A stretch of 64,000 nucleotides of DNA from Luteibacter sp. Sphag1AF (GCF_014192715.1 NZ_JACHYH010000002.1:248001-312000); one strand, 5' to 3'; numbered from the stretch's first letter, positions 13,616 through 23,102 are shown. Notes: generated by a model not told the origin, from the letters alone. A program made the numbers and translations.

Positions 13616-14221
13616 TTAATCCGAACTTTTTTCACTTTCCTTAACATTGAGCGAGTCGGCGCTGAGGCTCGGCCATGCCGCCCGCAAATAGCCGATGCCC
13701 GACCAGATGGTGAGGATGCCCGCAATGACCAGCAGCGCTTCGCCGATGTGATACAGGCGCAGCGTTTCCGCATCGTGCTGCAACAGCAGTACCACCAGTG
13801 CCACCATCTGCATCGCGGTTTTCAGCTTGCCAATGAAAGCGACCTTGACTGTGGAACGCGCCCCGATCTGTGCCATCCATTCGCGCAGTGCTGAAACGCT
13901 GATCTCGCGACCCACGATGATCGACGCCGTGACCGCCATCAGAATGCCCTGCCACCCGCCCGGATGAGATTGAACAAGCAGGAAAAGCGTGACTGCCACC
14001 ATCAACTTGTCGGCCACCGGGTCGAGGAACGCACCGAACGCCGATGTCTGATTCAGACGACGCGCAAGGTAGCCATCCAGCCAGTCGGTGACACCTGCCA
14101 GCACGAACACGACCGCCGCGGCAAGGTTGTTGCCCTTGAAGGGCAAATAGAACACGACAACCATGACCGGCAGCAGGAGTACGCGGAATATGGTGAGCCA
14201 GGTCGGCAGGTTGATACGCAT
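13616..14221 (-). CDS. pgsA: CDP-diacylglycerol--glycerol-3-phosphate 3-phosphatidyltransferase
   Basis: A 201-residue inner-membrane enzyme that makes phosphatidylglycerol phosphate, the first step towards PG and cardiolipin. The CDP-alcohol phosphatidyltransferase signature is intact: TDWLDGYLARR (D46, D49, G50) followed by G and FLDPVADK (D67, D71). Several hydrophobic helices (IFRVLLLPVMVVVFYL; AAAVVFVLAGV) match the family length. It follows uvrC on the same strand by 29 bases, the standard gammaproteobacterial pair, and precedes the tRNA operon promoter. Confidence 0.96.
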   Translation of the reverse strand: MRINLPTWLTIFRVLLLPVMVVVFYLPFKGNNLAAAVVFVLAGVTDWLDGYLARRLNQTSAFGAFLDPVADKLMVAVTLFLLVQSHPGGWQGILMAVTASIIVGREISVSALREWMAQIGARSTVKVAFIGKLKTAMQMVALVVLLLQHDAETLRLYHIGEALLVIAGILTIWSGIGYLRAAWPSLSADSLNVKESEKSSD

Positions 14222-14250
14222 GATGACAGTGATTCCGGATGTACCGCTTT

Positions 14251-16089
14251 TCAGGGATGCAGCATGGCATAGATGCGTTCGGCGAGGCCGCGATCAATGC
14301 CCTTGACCGTCATCAATTCTTCGACGCCCGCCGCTTCCACGCCGGGCAACCCGCCAAAGGCCTTCAACAAGGCTGCGCGGCGACGTGCCCCGATGCCCGC
14401 CACGTCTTCCAGCGTGCTGCGCTCGCGCGCCGCCTCGCGGCGACGCCGGTGCCCGCTGATCGCAAAACGATGCGCCTCGTCCCGGACAGCAGCGACCAGA
14501 TGCAGCGCCGGTGAGGCCGAACCGGGATGCAGCGTGCGCCCCGTGTCCGCCAGCACCAGGGTTTCCTCACCCGCCCGACGGCCCGGCCCTTTGGCCACAC
14601 CGATCACACGGATACCTTCCACGCCCAGTTCACGCAGGACGTCCAGAGCCTGACCCACCTGCCCCGTGCCGCCGTCGATCAGCAGAATGTCGGGCCGCAC
14701 ACCGCCCTCCACCACCTTGCGGAAGCGGCGCGTCAGTGCCTGATGCATGGCGGCGTAGTCATCGCCCGGAGTGATTCCCGCGATATTGAAGCGTCGATAG
14801 TGAGACTTCTCCGGCCCTTCAGGACCGAACACCACACACGATGCCACCGTAGCCTCACCGCGCGTGTGACTGATGTCGAAACATTCGATACGTCGGGGCG
14901 ACTCGGGCAGGTCGAGCACCTTTTTCAGGTCATCGAAGCGGGCCAGAAGCGTGTGCCGACTGGCCAGTCGCGAGGTGAGCGCGGCCGAGGCATTGCGCTG
15001 GGCCATCTCCAGAAAGCGGGCGCGCTCGCCCCGGACACTGGGCTTGAGCGTAACCGCGTAGCCTGCGTGCTCGGAGAGCACGCCCGCCAGCACGTCGGCA
15101 TCTTCCACCGGATCACTAAGCACCAGCTCACGCGGCACCTGGCGATCCAGGTAGTACTGCGCAATGAATTGCGCCAGTACGTCGCCGATTTCCGCATCCA
15201 TGGGCAGGCGCGGGAAGAAATCGCGCGAACCGAGGCTTACACCGTTTCGGAAGAACAGTACGCTGACGCAGGCCATGCCGCCCTCCATGCAGCAGGCGAT
15301 CACGTCCATGTCCGCGCTGGCGCCCTGCACAAAGTGCTGGGCCTGCAAGCGCCGCAGCGCTGCAACCTGATCGCGCAGCGCCGCCGCTCGCTCGAAATTG
15401 AGCGACATGCTGGCCTTTTCCATCGACGAGGCCAGTTCGTCGATGACGGCGCTGCTACGCCCTTCCAGGAACATTTCCGCGTGGCGCACGTCGCTGCGGT
15501 ATTCCTCCACATCAATGAGGCGTACACACGGCGCACTGCAACGGCCAATCTGATGCTGGAGGCACGGGCGCGACCGGTTGCGGAAATAGCTGTCTTCGCA
15601 CTGGCGGACCTTGAACAGCTTTTGCATGAGGCCAAGGCTTTCGCGCACCGCGAATGTGCTGGGATACGGGCCAAAATAGCGCCCCGGCCCTGTTTTCGCA
15701 CCGCGATGAAAAGCCAGGCGCGGATAGTCTTCGTTGCCTGACAGATAAATGTAGGGATAGCTCTTGTCGTCGCGCAGCACGATGTTGTAGCGCGGCTTCA
15801 AGGTCTTGATGAGCTGCGATTCAAGCAGCAGCGCTTCGCCCGCCGTACGCGTGAGGGTCACCTGCGCGTGCGCAATCTGCGACACCATCGCGGCAATGCG
15901 CGGCTCCATGCGCGGCTTCAGAAAGTAGCTGCCCACCCGCTTCTTCAGGTTCGCTGCCTTGCCCACGTACAGGAGCTCGCCGTCGGCATCGAAGTAGCGA
16001 TACACGCCGGGCGAGGTGGTGAGGTTGCGAACGAAGGATTTGCCGTCAAAAACAGGGGTTTCGGACGATAGCGGCTCTGTGTGGTCCAT
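14251..16089 (-). CDS. uvrC: UvrABC excinuclease subunit C
   Basis: A 612-residue nuclease that makes both incisions in nucleotide-excision repair. Domains in order: GIY-YIG endonuclease (SPGVYRYF...LLYVGKAANLKKRV, residues ~28-60), the Cys-rich region near HQIGRCSAPC, a UVR helical segment (NFERAAALRDQVAALR, ~230), the RNase H-like 5' nuclease (ECFDISHTRGE, LLIDGGTGQV), and C-terminal helix-hairpin-helix motifs (LEDVAGIGARRRAALL, MTVKGIDRGLAERI). Normal length. Upstream of pgsA in one transcript. Confidence 0.97.
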   Translation of the reverse strand: MDHTEPLSSETPVFDGKSFVRNLTTSPGVYRYFDADGELLYVGKAANLKKRVGSYFLKPRMEPRIAAMVSQIAHAQVTLTRTAGEALLLESQLIKTLKPRYNIVLRDDKSYPYIYLSGNEDYPRLAFHRGAKTGPGRYFGPYPSTFAVRESLGLMQKLFKVRQCEDSYFRNRSRPCLQHQIGRCSAPCVRLIDVEEYRSDVRHAEMFLEGRSSAVIDELASSMEKASMSLNFERAAALRDQVAALRRLQAQHFVQGASADMDVIACCMEGGMACVSVLFFRNGVSLGSRDFFPRLPMDAEIGDVLAQFIAQYYLDRQVPRELVLSDPVEDADVLAGVLSEHAGYAVTLKPSVRGERARFLEMAQRNASAALTSRLASRHTLLARFDDLKKVLDLPESPRRIECFDISHTRGEATVASCVVFGPEGPEKSHYRRFNIAGITPGDDYAAMHQALTRRFRKVVEGGVRPDILLIDGGTGQVGQALDVLRELGVEGIRVIGVAKGPGRRAGEETLVLADTGRTLHPGSASPALHLVAAVRDEAHRFAISGHRRRREAARERSTLEDVAGIGARRRAALLKAFGGLPGVEAAGVEELMTVKGIDRGLAERIYAMLHP

Positions 16090-16140
16090 CCGCGCATTTT
16101 AGCGCGGAAGGGCTGAACATCGCGCCCGGAACGGGAAATC

Positions 16141-16166
16141 CCGGCATGGCATTGCTGCCATGCCGG
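16141..16166. repeat. Perfect hairpin between kdsB and uvrC
   Basis: CCGGCATGGCA (16141-16151) is inverted at 16156-16166 around the loop TTGC. There is no T tract on either strand, so it is not a standard terminator. It sits in the ~200-base gap between kdsB and uvrC, where nothing else was recognised. Confidence 0.7.
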
Positions 16167-16287
16167 TCACCATCCCTGGAGGGCCGCCCGTCCCTGGATA
16201 TCCGTAGCGGCCGAGATCAAGAGTACGCAGGCTCGCCCGCGTGGTATGTCGGGCAATTCCGACAACTTCACCCGGCGCTGGCTGTAC

Positions 16288-17076
16288 TCAGGCGTCAGGA
16301 TGCCCTGCAAGCCAGGCCTCGGCCCGCGCCAGGTCGGCAGGCGTGTCAATCCCTGCGGGGAACGGTTCGGGCGACTCCCGAACGGCGATGGCATAGCCGT
16401 GCTCCATGGCGCGCAGTTGCTCCAGCGCCTCGACCTGCTCCAGGTGCGTGCGCGACAGGGCGGCGAACCGGCTGAGGAACCCGGCCCGGTAGGCGTAGAT
16501 ACCGATATGACGCAGGAAGCCCACGCCCTCGGGCAGCGTTTCACGATCTGCCGCAAACGCGTCACGCGGCCAGGGCACCGGCGCACGGCTGAAGTAGAGC
16601 GCCTTGCCCGATTCGGAGACCACCACTTTCACGGCATTCGGGTCGAACAATTCTTCGGCCGAGGTAATCGGCGTGGCGAGGGTCGCCATGGGTGCGTCCG
16701 AGTCTGCCAGGGTGCTGACCACGGCACGGATGCCTGCCGCCGGGGCGAAGGGCTCATCACCTTGCAGGTTCACGACGATGGTGTCGGCCGGCCAGCCGAA
16801 GCGGGCCACGGCTTCGGCGATGCGGTCGCTGCCCGAGGCATGGTCGGCCCGGGTCATGCACACCACGATATCGCCCTCGCAACCGCGAAGCTCCTGCGCC
16901 ACGCGTTCGTCATCAATGGCCACGACGACCTGAGCCGCGCCCGCAAGAGTCGCCCGCTGCGCCACCCGGCGAATCATCGAGACGCCCCCAATGGTCGACA
17001 GCGGCTTACCGGGAAGCCGCGTCGACGCATAGCGCGCCGGAATCACGACGACAAACGGAGGGATTTTCTCGGACAT
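16288..17076 (-). CDS. kdsB: 3-deoxy-manno-octulosonate (CMP-KDO) cytidylyltransferase
   Basis: A 262-residue enzyme that activates KDO with CTP for lipopolysaccharide inner-core synthesis in the cytoplasm. Family landmarks: [19 protein letters not shown] near the start, [22 protein letters not shown] (~95-108), VNLQGDEPF and [11 protein letters not shown]. Length is normal. It lies downstream of aroA on the same strand after a 110-base gap containing an inverted repeat. Confidence 0.96.
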   Translation of the reverse strand: MSEKIPPFVVVIPARYASTRLPGKPLSTIGGVSMIRRVAQRATLAGAAQVVVAIDDERVAQELRGCEGDIVVCMTRADHASGSDRIAEAVARFGWPADTIVVNLQGDEPFAPAAGIRAVVSTLADSDAPMATLATPITSAEELFDPNAVKVVVSESGKALYFSRAPVPWPRDAFAADRETLPEGVGFLRHIGIYAYRAGFLSRFAALSRTHLEQVEALEQLRAMEHGYAIAVRESPEPFPAGIDTPADLARAEAWLAGHPDA

Positions 17077-17103
17077 GGGGACCTCGCAGCGGGGGCCGCA
17101 AGC

Positions 17104-17139
17104 GTAGCGCCATTGGCCGGATGGGTGCCATGGCGCTAC
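17104..17139. repeat. Inverted repeat between aroA and kdsB
   Basis: GTAGCGCCAT (17104-17113) and ATGGCGCTAC (17130-17139) form a perfect 10-bp stem with a 16-base loop. It resembles a REP-like or mRNA-processing hairpin; no T run follows. Confidence 0.6.
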
Positions 17140-17187
17140 GGGGCTGGGGTAGGCGGACGCTTTCCGGGGAGTGCAGCGACGACGCGG

Positions 17188-18498
17188 TTACGCCGCCTCC
17201 CCCTTCAACGCAAAACCCACCCCATTGGCCAGCTCGACGAACCCCGGGAACGACGTCGCCACGTTGGCGCAGTCACCAATGGTGATCGGGCCATCCGCCA
17301 CCAGGCCTGCCACCGCAAACGCCATCGCAATGCGGTGATCGCCATGACTGTCAATGCTGCCAGCGCCAATGCGGCCACCGACGATCATCGCGCCATCGGG
17401 CAACTCTTCCACGTTGACGCCACAGGCGATCAGACCCGCCGCCATGCTGGCAATGCGGTCGGATTCCTTGACGCGCAACTCAGCGGCGCCACGAATGGTG
17501 GTCATGCCCTCGGCAGCCGCAGCGGCCACGAACAGCACGGGGAACTCATCAATCATGTCCGGAACGATATCCAGCGGCAGCGCGACGCCGTGCAGCGGCG
17601 CATAGCGCACGACGAGATCGCCGACAGGCTCGCCACCACTCTCGCGTTCGTTTTCCACTTCGATATTCGCACCCATCAGCTCAAGGGCTGCCAGCAAGCC
17701 GGTACGGCGGGGATTGAGACCCACCGAACGCAGGCGAAGCTCCGACCCCGGAACAATGCATGCCGCCACGATGAAGAACGCGGCGGACGAGAAATCAGCC
17801 GGCACATCCACGTCGGTGGCGCGCAAGGCATGGCCACCTTCCAGTGAGGCCTTGCCGGGCGAAAACTCGATGGGCCAGCCAAAGGCTGCGAGCATGCGCT
17901 CGGTGTAATCGCGCGTCGGATGCGGCTCGATGACCTCGGTGCTGCCATCGGCGTAAAGCCCGGCAAGCAACAGTGCGGACTTCACCTGCGCGCTTGCCAC
18001 CGGCAGCGTGTACTGGATGCCACGCAGCGGCGCGCCACCACGGATGACCAGCGGAGGAAGGCCATCCTGCGTCTCGATGGTCGCACCCATCGCCGCCAGC
18101 GGATCGGTCACCCGACGCATCGGCCGCTTCGACAGCGACTCATCCCCCACCAGCGTGGAATCAAACGCCTGCCCCGCCAGCAACCCGGCCAGAAGGCGCA
18201 TGCCGGTACCCGCGTTGCCGCAATCAAGCGGGCGTGCGGACGCACGCAAACCATGCAGGCCCACGCCATGGACAATGCGCTCGCCCGGTGCCGGCGTTTC
18301 AAAGCGAACACCAAGCTCACCAAGAATGGCGGCCGTGGCGCGCGTGTCCTCACCTTCGAGGAAGCCGCGAATATGAGTGACCCCTTCGGCCAGCGCGCCG
18401 AACATCAGCGCGCGATGGGAGACGGATTTGTCGCCAGGCACGACCACCTCGCCACGAAGCGGCGTGCCGCGATTGCTCAGCCAGTCCAGGCGGCTCAT
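17188..18498 (-). CDS. aroA: 3-phosphoshikimate 1-carboxyvinyltransferase (EPSP synthase), class II-like
   Basis: A 436-residue shikimate-pathway enzyme joining shikimate-3-phosphate and PEP. Motifs follow the class II (CP4-like) type: PGDKSVSHRA, GDESLSKRPM, VASAQVKSALLLAG, TRDYTERML, LRVKESDR. The PEP-site loop reads GNAGTGMR; the CP4 enzyme has Ala where this has the second Gly. The start at 18498 was chosen because it gives an ATGA overlap with hisC and begins at the conserved N-terminus; the frame is open upstream within hisC. Confidence 0.96.
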   Translation of the reverse strand: MSRLDWLSNRGTPLRGEVVVPGDKSVSHRALMFGALAEGVTHIRGFLEGEDTRATAAILGELGVRFETPAPGERIVHGVGLHGLRASARPLDCGNAGTGMRLLAGLLAGQAFDSTLVGDESLSKRPMRRVTDPLAAMGATIETQDGLPPLVIRGGAPLRGIQYTLPVASAQVKSALLLAGLYADGSTEVIEPHPTRDYTERMLAAFGWPIEFSPGKASLEGGHALRATDVDVPADFSSAAFFIVAACIVPGSELRLRSVGLNPRRTGLLAALELMGANIEVENERESGGEPVGDLVVRYAPLHGVALPLDIVPDMIDEFPVLFVAAAAAEGMTTIRGAAELRVKESDRIASMAAGLIACGVNVEELPDGAMIVGGRIGAGSIDSHGDHRIAMAFAVAGLVADGPITIGDCANVATSFPGFVELANGVGFALKGEAA

Positions 18499-19607
18499 GA
18501 CAGATTCTCCAGAAGACGTTGCAGCTCGTCGCGGCTGCCGATACTGATGCGCACCGTATGGGAAAGGCCGTAACCGCCCATCGGTCGCACGATCACCGCG
18601 CACTCAAAAAGATGTTGCTCGAAGGCGGTGGCGTCGCCACCGGTATCCACGAGTACGAAATTGGTCTGCGACGGCAGCACGCGCAGACCACGCGCGCGCA
18701 GCGCCTCGGCAAACCACTCGCGGTCGCGCGCATTCACCTCACGCACGCGGGCGCGATGCTCGTGATCGCCCAGGGCTGCCTCGGCGGCCGCAAGCGCCAC
18801 GGCGTTCACGTTGAACGATTCGCGAAGGCGCTCGCACACCGCAGCCACCGATGGATGGCTCACCATGTAGCCAATGCGCAGACCCGCGAGCGCATACGCC
18901 TTGGAAAACGTGCGCGTCACAATGAGGTTGGGATAGCGGTCCAGCAGGTGCAACCCCGTACTGAGGCCCGCAGCGTCCACATACTCGTGATAGGCCTCGT
19001 CCACGACCACCAGCGTGTCGGTGGGTACGCGCGCCAGGAAATCCTCCAGTGCGGCGTCGGTAAACCAGGTGCCGGTGGGGTTGTTTGGATTTGCCAGATA
19101 CACCAGCCGCGTGGAGGCCGTAACCGCACTGGCGATAGCGTCCAGATCGTGCCCATACGGCGCAACCTCATCGTCCGCAGGCAGCGCCGGTACACGAATG
19201 GCCGGCGCACCCGCCGCCGCCGCCGCGATGGGAAACACAGCGAAACCATACTGCGAATGGACCACCGGATGCTCTGCATCGGCGAAGCACTGCGCCAGCA
19301 ACATCAGCAACTCGTGCGACCCGTTGCCCAGCGTGATGCCGGCAACCGGAACACCCAACTCCGACGACAACGCCTGCTTCAGCGAAGCCCCCAGCGGATC
19401 GGGATAACGCCACACGTCGGCAAGCACGGCAGATGCCGCCTCCATCGCACGCGGGCTGGGGCCTAGCGGGTTTTCGTTGGAGCCCAGTTCGGACAGCACG
19501 CCACCGTAGCGCAGGCGCAACGCCGGAAGGTCGTGACCCGGATCGTAGGCACGCAGTGCCGACGTCGCGCGATTGGCGAGCGCGGCCGCATCAAATGCAA
19601 CACTCAT
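18495..19607 (-). CDS. hisC: Histidinol-phosphate / aromatic aminotransferase (second HisC paralogue)
   Basis: A 370-residue PLP aminotransferase of fold type I: GSNENPLGPSPRAMEA, PNNPTGTWF, VVDEAYHEY and the PLP-lysine motif TRTFSKAYALAGLRIGY. A second hisC lies in the histidine operon at 44.6-45.6 kb, so this copy between pheA and aroA probably serves phenylalanine/tyrosine transamination. Substrate choice is inference from context. Start 19607 overlaps the pheA stop (ATGA), and its stop overlaps aroA the same way. Confidence 0.93.
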   Translation of the reverse strand: MSVAFDAAALANRATSALRAYDPGHDLPALRLRYGGVLSELGSNENPLGPSPRAMEAASAVLADVWRYPDPLGASLKQALSSELGVPVAGITLGNGSHELLMLLAQCFADAEHPVVHSQYGFAVFPIAAAAAGAPAIRVPALPADDEVAPYGHDLDAIASAVTASTRLVYLANPNNPTGTWFTDAALEDFLARVPTDTLVVVDEAYHEYVDAAGLSTGLHLLDRYPNLIVTRTFSKAYALAGLRIGYMVSHPSVAAVCERLRESFNVNAVALAAAEAALGDHEHRARVREVNARDREWFAEALRARGLRVLPSQTNFVLVDTGGDATAFEQHLFECAVIVRPMGGYGLSHTVRISIGSRDELQRLLENLS

Positions 19608-20704
19608 GGCAGTGCGACGGGGTAAGAACCGAGCACGCGCACTTCGGCAGCGGCGGGCTTCATTTCTTCCAGCGCAGCCTGCACGGCCGCGTCTTCCACA
19701 TGACCGGACACGTCGATGAAAAACGCGTACTGCCACTTGCCCGTATGCGCAGGGCGCGATTCGATGCGATTCATGCTTACGTCGTGACGGGCCAGCGGGC
19801 TCAGCACATCGTAAAGCGCACCAGGCTTGTCACGCACGGTAACCAGCAGCGACGTGCGGTCGTTGCCCGAGCGGGCAAACAGCGTGCGGCCAATGACGAG
19901 GAAGCGCGTGGTGTTGTCCGCGCGGTCTTCGATGGGGCCAGCCACGGTTTTCAGGCCATACACGCGCCCTGCCGTCTCGCCGGCAATGGCAGCCGCGTCG
20001 TCTGCCGTGCGCGCCATGCGCGCGGCCTCCGCATTGCTGGAAACGGGGATGCGCTCGGCGTTGGGCGCGTTCATGCGCAACCATGCCTGGCACTGCTGCA
20101 ACGACTGCGGATGGGAATAGATGCGCTTGACGTCTTCGAGCTTGCCCGAGAGCGACAGCAGATTCTGATGCACGCGCAGCTCAACTTCGCCGCAGATCGT
20201 GGCGGTGGATACGAGAAACATGTCCAGCGTCATCTGGATCATGCCCTGCCCGGAATTCTCCACAGGCACGACGCCAAAATCGGCGTTGCCAGCGGCCACT
20301 TCCTGGAACACTTCCTCAATGCTTCCCAACGGCAGGCCATAAGCTGCGTGACCGAAATGCTTGCGCACGGCCTGCTCGCTGAACGTGCCTTCCGGCCCGA
20401 GGAAGCCGATTTTCAGCGGCTGCTGCTGCGACAGGCACGAGGACATGATTTCGCGGAACAGACGGATCAGCTCGCCATCGGGCAGCGGGCCGTCGTTGCG
20501 GTCGATGACACCGCGAAGCACCTGAGCTTCCCGTTCGGGTCGGTAATAGTCCACCGCCGCCTTCAACGGGCCCTTGGCCCGGCCGACCTGCTGTGCCCAC
20601 TGGGCACGCTCGCTGATGAGCTGCTGCAGTTGCTGGTCGATGCTGTCGATGCGTGTGCGTGCCTCGGCCAGCGTGGCTTGTTTGTCGGTGGTGGATTTGC
20701 TCAT
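19604..20704 (-). CDS. pheA: P-protein: chorismate mutase / prephenate dehydratase
   Basis: A 366-residue bifunctional enzyme leading from chorismate to phenylpyruvate. The N-terminal AroQ chorismate mutase helices (RIDSIDQQLQQLISERAQWA; YYRPEREAQVL) precede prephenate dehydratase (GPEGTFSEQAV, VVPVENSGQG, TRFLVIG), and the C-terminal ACT domain has the Phe-binding motif ESRPA. Normal length. In the serC-pheA-hisC-aroA order typical of this order of bacteria. Confidence 0.97.
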   Translation of the reverse strand: MSKSTTDKQATLAEARTRIDSIDQQLQQLISERAQWAQQVGRAKGPLKAAVDYYRPEREAQVLRGVIDRNDGPLPDGELIRLFREIMSSCLSQQQPLKIGFLGPEGTFSEQAVRKHFGHAAYGLPLGSIEEVFQEVAAGNADFGVVPVENSGQGMIQMTLDMFLVSTATICGEVELRVHQNLLSLSGKLEDVKRIYSHPQSLQQCQAWLRMNAPNAERIPVSSNAEAARMARTADDAAAIAGETAGRVYGLKTVAGPIEDRADNTTRFLVIGRTLFARSGNDRTSLLVTVRDKPGALYDVLSPLARHDVSMNRIESRPAHTGKWQYAFFIDVSGHVEDAAVQAALEEMKPAAAEVRVLGSYPVALP

Positions 20705-20762
20705 GGACTTCTTATCGCGTCGGTGAAGTGTGGAGGGCCCGCAAGAGTGACAGGATTTTTTA

Positions 20763-20791
20763 GTTACATCAGTGACTGTTACATCAGTGAC
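20763..20791. repeat. 14-bp direct repeat at the serC stop codon
   Basis: GTTACATCAGTGAC occurs at 20763-20776 and again at 20778-20791, a 15-bp tandem duplication. The second copy contains the serC stop codon (TCA at 20784-20786 on the plus strand), so the stop is duplicated downstream. Confidence 0.85.
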
Positions 20792-21866
20792 GGCGGCGGA
20801 AGTCCTGCATGAACGCGATCAATGCGTCCACGGCCTCCTCCGGCACGGCGTTGTACAGCGACGCACGCAGGCCACCGAGGGCCTTGTGGCCCTTCAGCGC
20901 CATGAGGCCCGCATCGGCAGATTCCTGTACAAAAAGCGCGTCGAGCGCGCTGTCGTGGATGCCGAAACGCACATTCATGCGCGAGCGCGCCGGAACAGCG
21001 ACGGGCGCGCTGTAATAGCCGTCCGAACCGTCGATGGCGTCGTAAAGCTTCTGCGCCTTGATGCGATTGCGCTCGCCCATCGCGACCACGCCACCCTGCT
21101 CTTTCAGCCACTGGAACGTCAGGCCGGCGAGATACCAGCCCCAGGTGTTGGGCGTGTTGAGCATCGAATCGTTGGCCGCGTGCTCGGCGTAGCGGAAAAT
21201 TTTCGCCATCGGGCGGCCGGGGCGCGCCAGCAGGTCGTCACGGACAATCATGATCACCAGCCCGGACGGGCCGATGTTTTTCTGCGCACCCGCGTAGATC
21301 AGGCCGAAGCGCGACACGTCGATGGGGGCGGACAGAATGTCCGAGGACATGTCAGCCACCAGCGGCACGTTGCCGACGTCCGGGATGTCGCGCATCTCGA
21401 TGCCGTGGATCGTCTCGTTGGTGGTGATGTGCACATAGGACGCCGCAGGATTCAGATCCCACGAGGCGCGCGGCGGCACGTCCACATAGCCGCCATCGGC
21501 CGAACTGGCTGCCACGCGGGCCGTGACGTATGGCGAGGCCTCGCGCACGGCTTTTTCGCCCCAGTGGCCTGTCACCACATAATCGGCGCTGGCGCCTTCG
21601 GCAGCCAGGTTCATCGGAATCTGCGCAAAATGCTGGGTGGCGCCCCCTTGAAGGAATAGCACGCGGTAGCCGTCCGGGATGCCCATCAGGTCGCGGAGGT
21701 CCTGCTCAGCGCGTGCGGCCAGTTCCATGAAGGCCTTGCCGCGATGGGAAAGCTCCATCACCGAGGCGCCGCCCCCGTTCCAGTCAAGAAGTTCGCTCTG
21801 TGCGCGACGGAGTACCGCTTCGGGGATTGCTGCCGGTCCCGCGCTGAAATTCCAGGCCCTGCTCAC
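20784..21866 (-). CDS. serC: Phosphoserine aminotransferase
   Basis: A 360-residue PLP enzyme making phosphoserine (serine pathway) and also used for pyridoxine synthesis. Family landmarks: AWNFSAGPAAIPEAVLRRAQ, FLQGGATQHFAQIPMNL, VADMSSDILSAPIDVSRFG and the PLP-lysine region YAGAQKNIGPSG. The GTG at 21866 is taken as the start because the conserved sequence begins there (VSRAWNFSAGP); the reading frame is open farther upstream. First gene of the leftward serC-pheA-hisC-aroA set. Confidence 0.95.
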   Translation of the reverse strand: MSRAWNFSAGPAAIPEAVLRRAQSELLDWNGGGASVMELSHRGKAFMELAARAEQDLRDLMGIPDGYRVLFLQGGATQHFAQIPMNLAAEGASADYVVTGHWGEKAVREASPYVTARVAASSADGGYVDVPPRASWDLNPAASYVHITTNETIHGIEMRDIPDVGNVPLVADMSSDILSAPIDVSRFGLIYAGAQKNIGPSGLVIMIVRDDLLARPGRPMAKIFRYAEHAANDSMLNTPNTWGWYLAGLTFQWLKEQGGVVAMGERNRIKAQKLYDAIDGSDGYYSAPVAVPARSRMNVRFGIHDSALDALFVQESADAGLMALKGHKALGGLRASLYNAVPEEAVDALIAFMQDFRRRH

Positions 21867-21900
21867 TGCTTCACACTCCGGATGTTGGGTGGATGACGCT

Positions 21901-22671
21901 CTAGAAATGAACGAACAACACGACGGCAATGCCCAGCGCCAGCAGGGCTGCCGTAAGAATCAGCCACCAGACTTCACCACGGGGACCGGCGGCGTCTTCG
22001 GGCAGCACTTCGGGCTCGGGCGCGGGCGCCGGAACAATGACGGGCTCGGCCGACCAGCCGGGTCCATCCAGCACGAAACGATGAGCCCCGACCCCGATCT
22101 GGTCGCCCGGCTGCAGGCTGGCCTGAACCACGCGCACGCCGTTCAGCCGTAATGCGTGACGGGCGGGCACGCGGGAACCGTCCAGCCGAAGGGCGCCATC
22201 GTGCCAGTAGATCGAAAGGACGGCGGCGTCTCCCTGAGGCAGCTCCAGGGGCCATGCGCTATGCGGGGCGCCCAGTTCCAGGCGGTCTCCCACCGGCAGC
22301 GTGCGACCGGACAGTGGCCCCGCCACCGGGCGCAGCGCCACCGTGCAGTGGGCGTCGGTTGCGGGAATGAGTTCGCGCTGCTCGATGTCGTCGTCATCGC
22401 GGATCAGCATGCGGCAGTCACCGATGCTCAGGCTGTCGCCTGCTCGCAGCAGAGCCCGCTCACGAACAGGACGCGCGTTGACATAAACGCGACCGACCGA
22501 AGGCGCCACCTCAAGGGTGAGCCCGCGGCGATCTTTCAGAATGCTGACGTGATGAGCCGCCACCTGCGGCTCGGCGACCACCAGGTCGTTGCCATCGGCG
22601 CGCCCGAGCCTGAGCACGGGCTGCGACCAATGGAAGTCACCGCGGGCCGAGCTGACGAATTCGATGCGCAT
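21901..22671 (-). CDS. FHA-domain membrane-anchored protein
   Basis: A 256-residue protein. An N-terminal FHA domain (LRLGRADGNDLVV, VAAHHVSI, VYVNARPV) is followed by a second, more divergent FHA-like domain (ALRLNGVRV, LQPGDQIGVGAHRFVL). A Pro/Glu-rich linker leads to one C-terminal transmembrane helix (WWLILTAALLALGIAVVLFV). FHA domains read phosphothreonine, so a scaffold at the membrane is likely; no kinase lies next to it. The start at 22671 fits the FHA fold; the frame is open upstream but that part looks non-coding. Confidence 0.85.
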   Translation of the reverse strand: MRIEFVSSARGDFHWSQPVLRLGRADGNDLVVAEPQVAAHHVSILKDRRGLTLEVAPSVGRVYVNARPVRERALLRAGDSLSIGDCRMLIRDDDDIEQRELIPATDAHCTVALRPVAGPLSGRTLPVGDRLELGAPHSAWPLELPQGDAAVLSIYWHDGALRLDGSRVPARHALRLNGVRVVQASLQPGDQIGVGAHRFVLDGPGWSAEPVIVPAPAPEPEVLPEDAAGPRGEVWWLILTAALLALGIAVVLFVHF

Positions 22672-22815
22672 GGATGAACCGTGTCGATAACAATTGGACT
22701 CTAGCAGAGCATCGCGCCCCGGTGCAGCGGCTTTTGATGCATTGCGGTATCGCAGAGCCACGCCCGTCGGGGTTAGACTTGCCGGTCCAACCTGCCCCAC
22801 TGCAAAGGACACCCC

Positions 22816-23091
22816 ATGGCCCGTATCGACATCCGCCGCCCGCACTCGCTCAGCGTCGCCGATGCTCGCGCCGTGGTGGAAAAGGTGGCCGACCGCATGC
22901 GTGAGAAGTTCGGCACCGAAAGCCAGTGGACCGGCGACACGCTGACCTTCCAGCGCTCCGGGGTAAAAGGTGCCATCGCCGTGGCCCCGGCAGACGTTCA
23001 TGTGACGGCCGAACTGGGCATGCTGCTCTCCCCCCTGAAGGGCACCATCGAGGACGAAATCCGCCGCAAGCTGGACGAGCATTTCGCCTGA
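22816..23091 (+). CDS. Polyhydroxyalkanoic acid system family protein
   Basis: A 91-residue protein starting [20 protein letters not shown]. The sequence matches the PHA-granule-region family ([32 protein letters not shown]). Such small proteins occur across Xanthomonadales, often unlinked to PHA genes, and their role is unclear. Divergent from the FHA gene and upstream of infA. AAAGGA precedes the ATG. Confidence 0.85.
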   Translation: MARIDIRRPHSLSVADARAVVEKVADRMREKFGTESQWTGDTLTFQRSGVKGAIAVAPADVHVTAELGMLLSPLKGTIEDEIRRKLDEHFA

Positions 23092-23102
23092 TCTGGCGTG
23101 GG

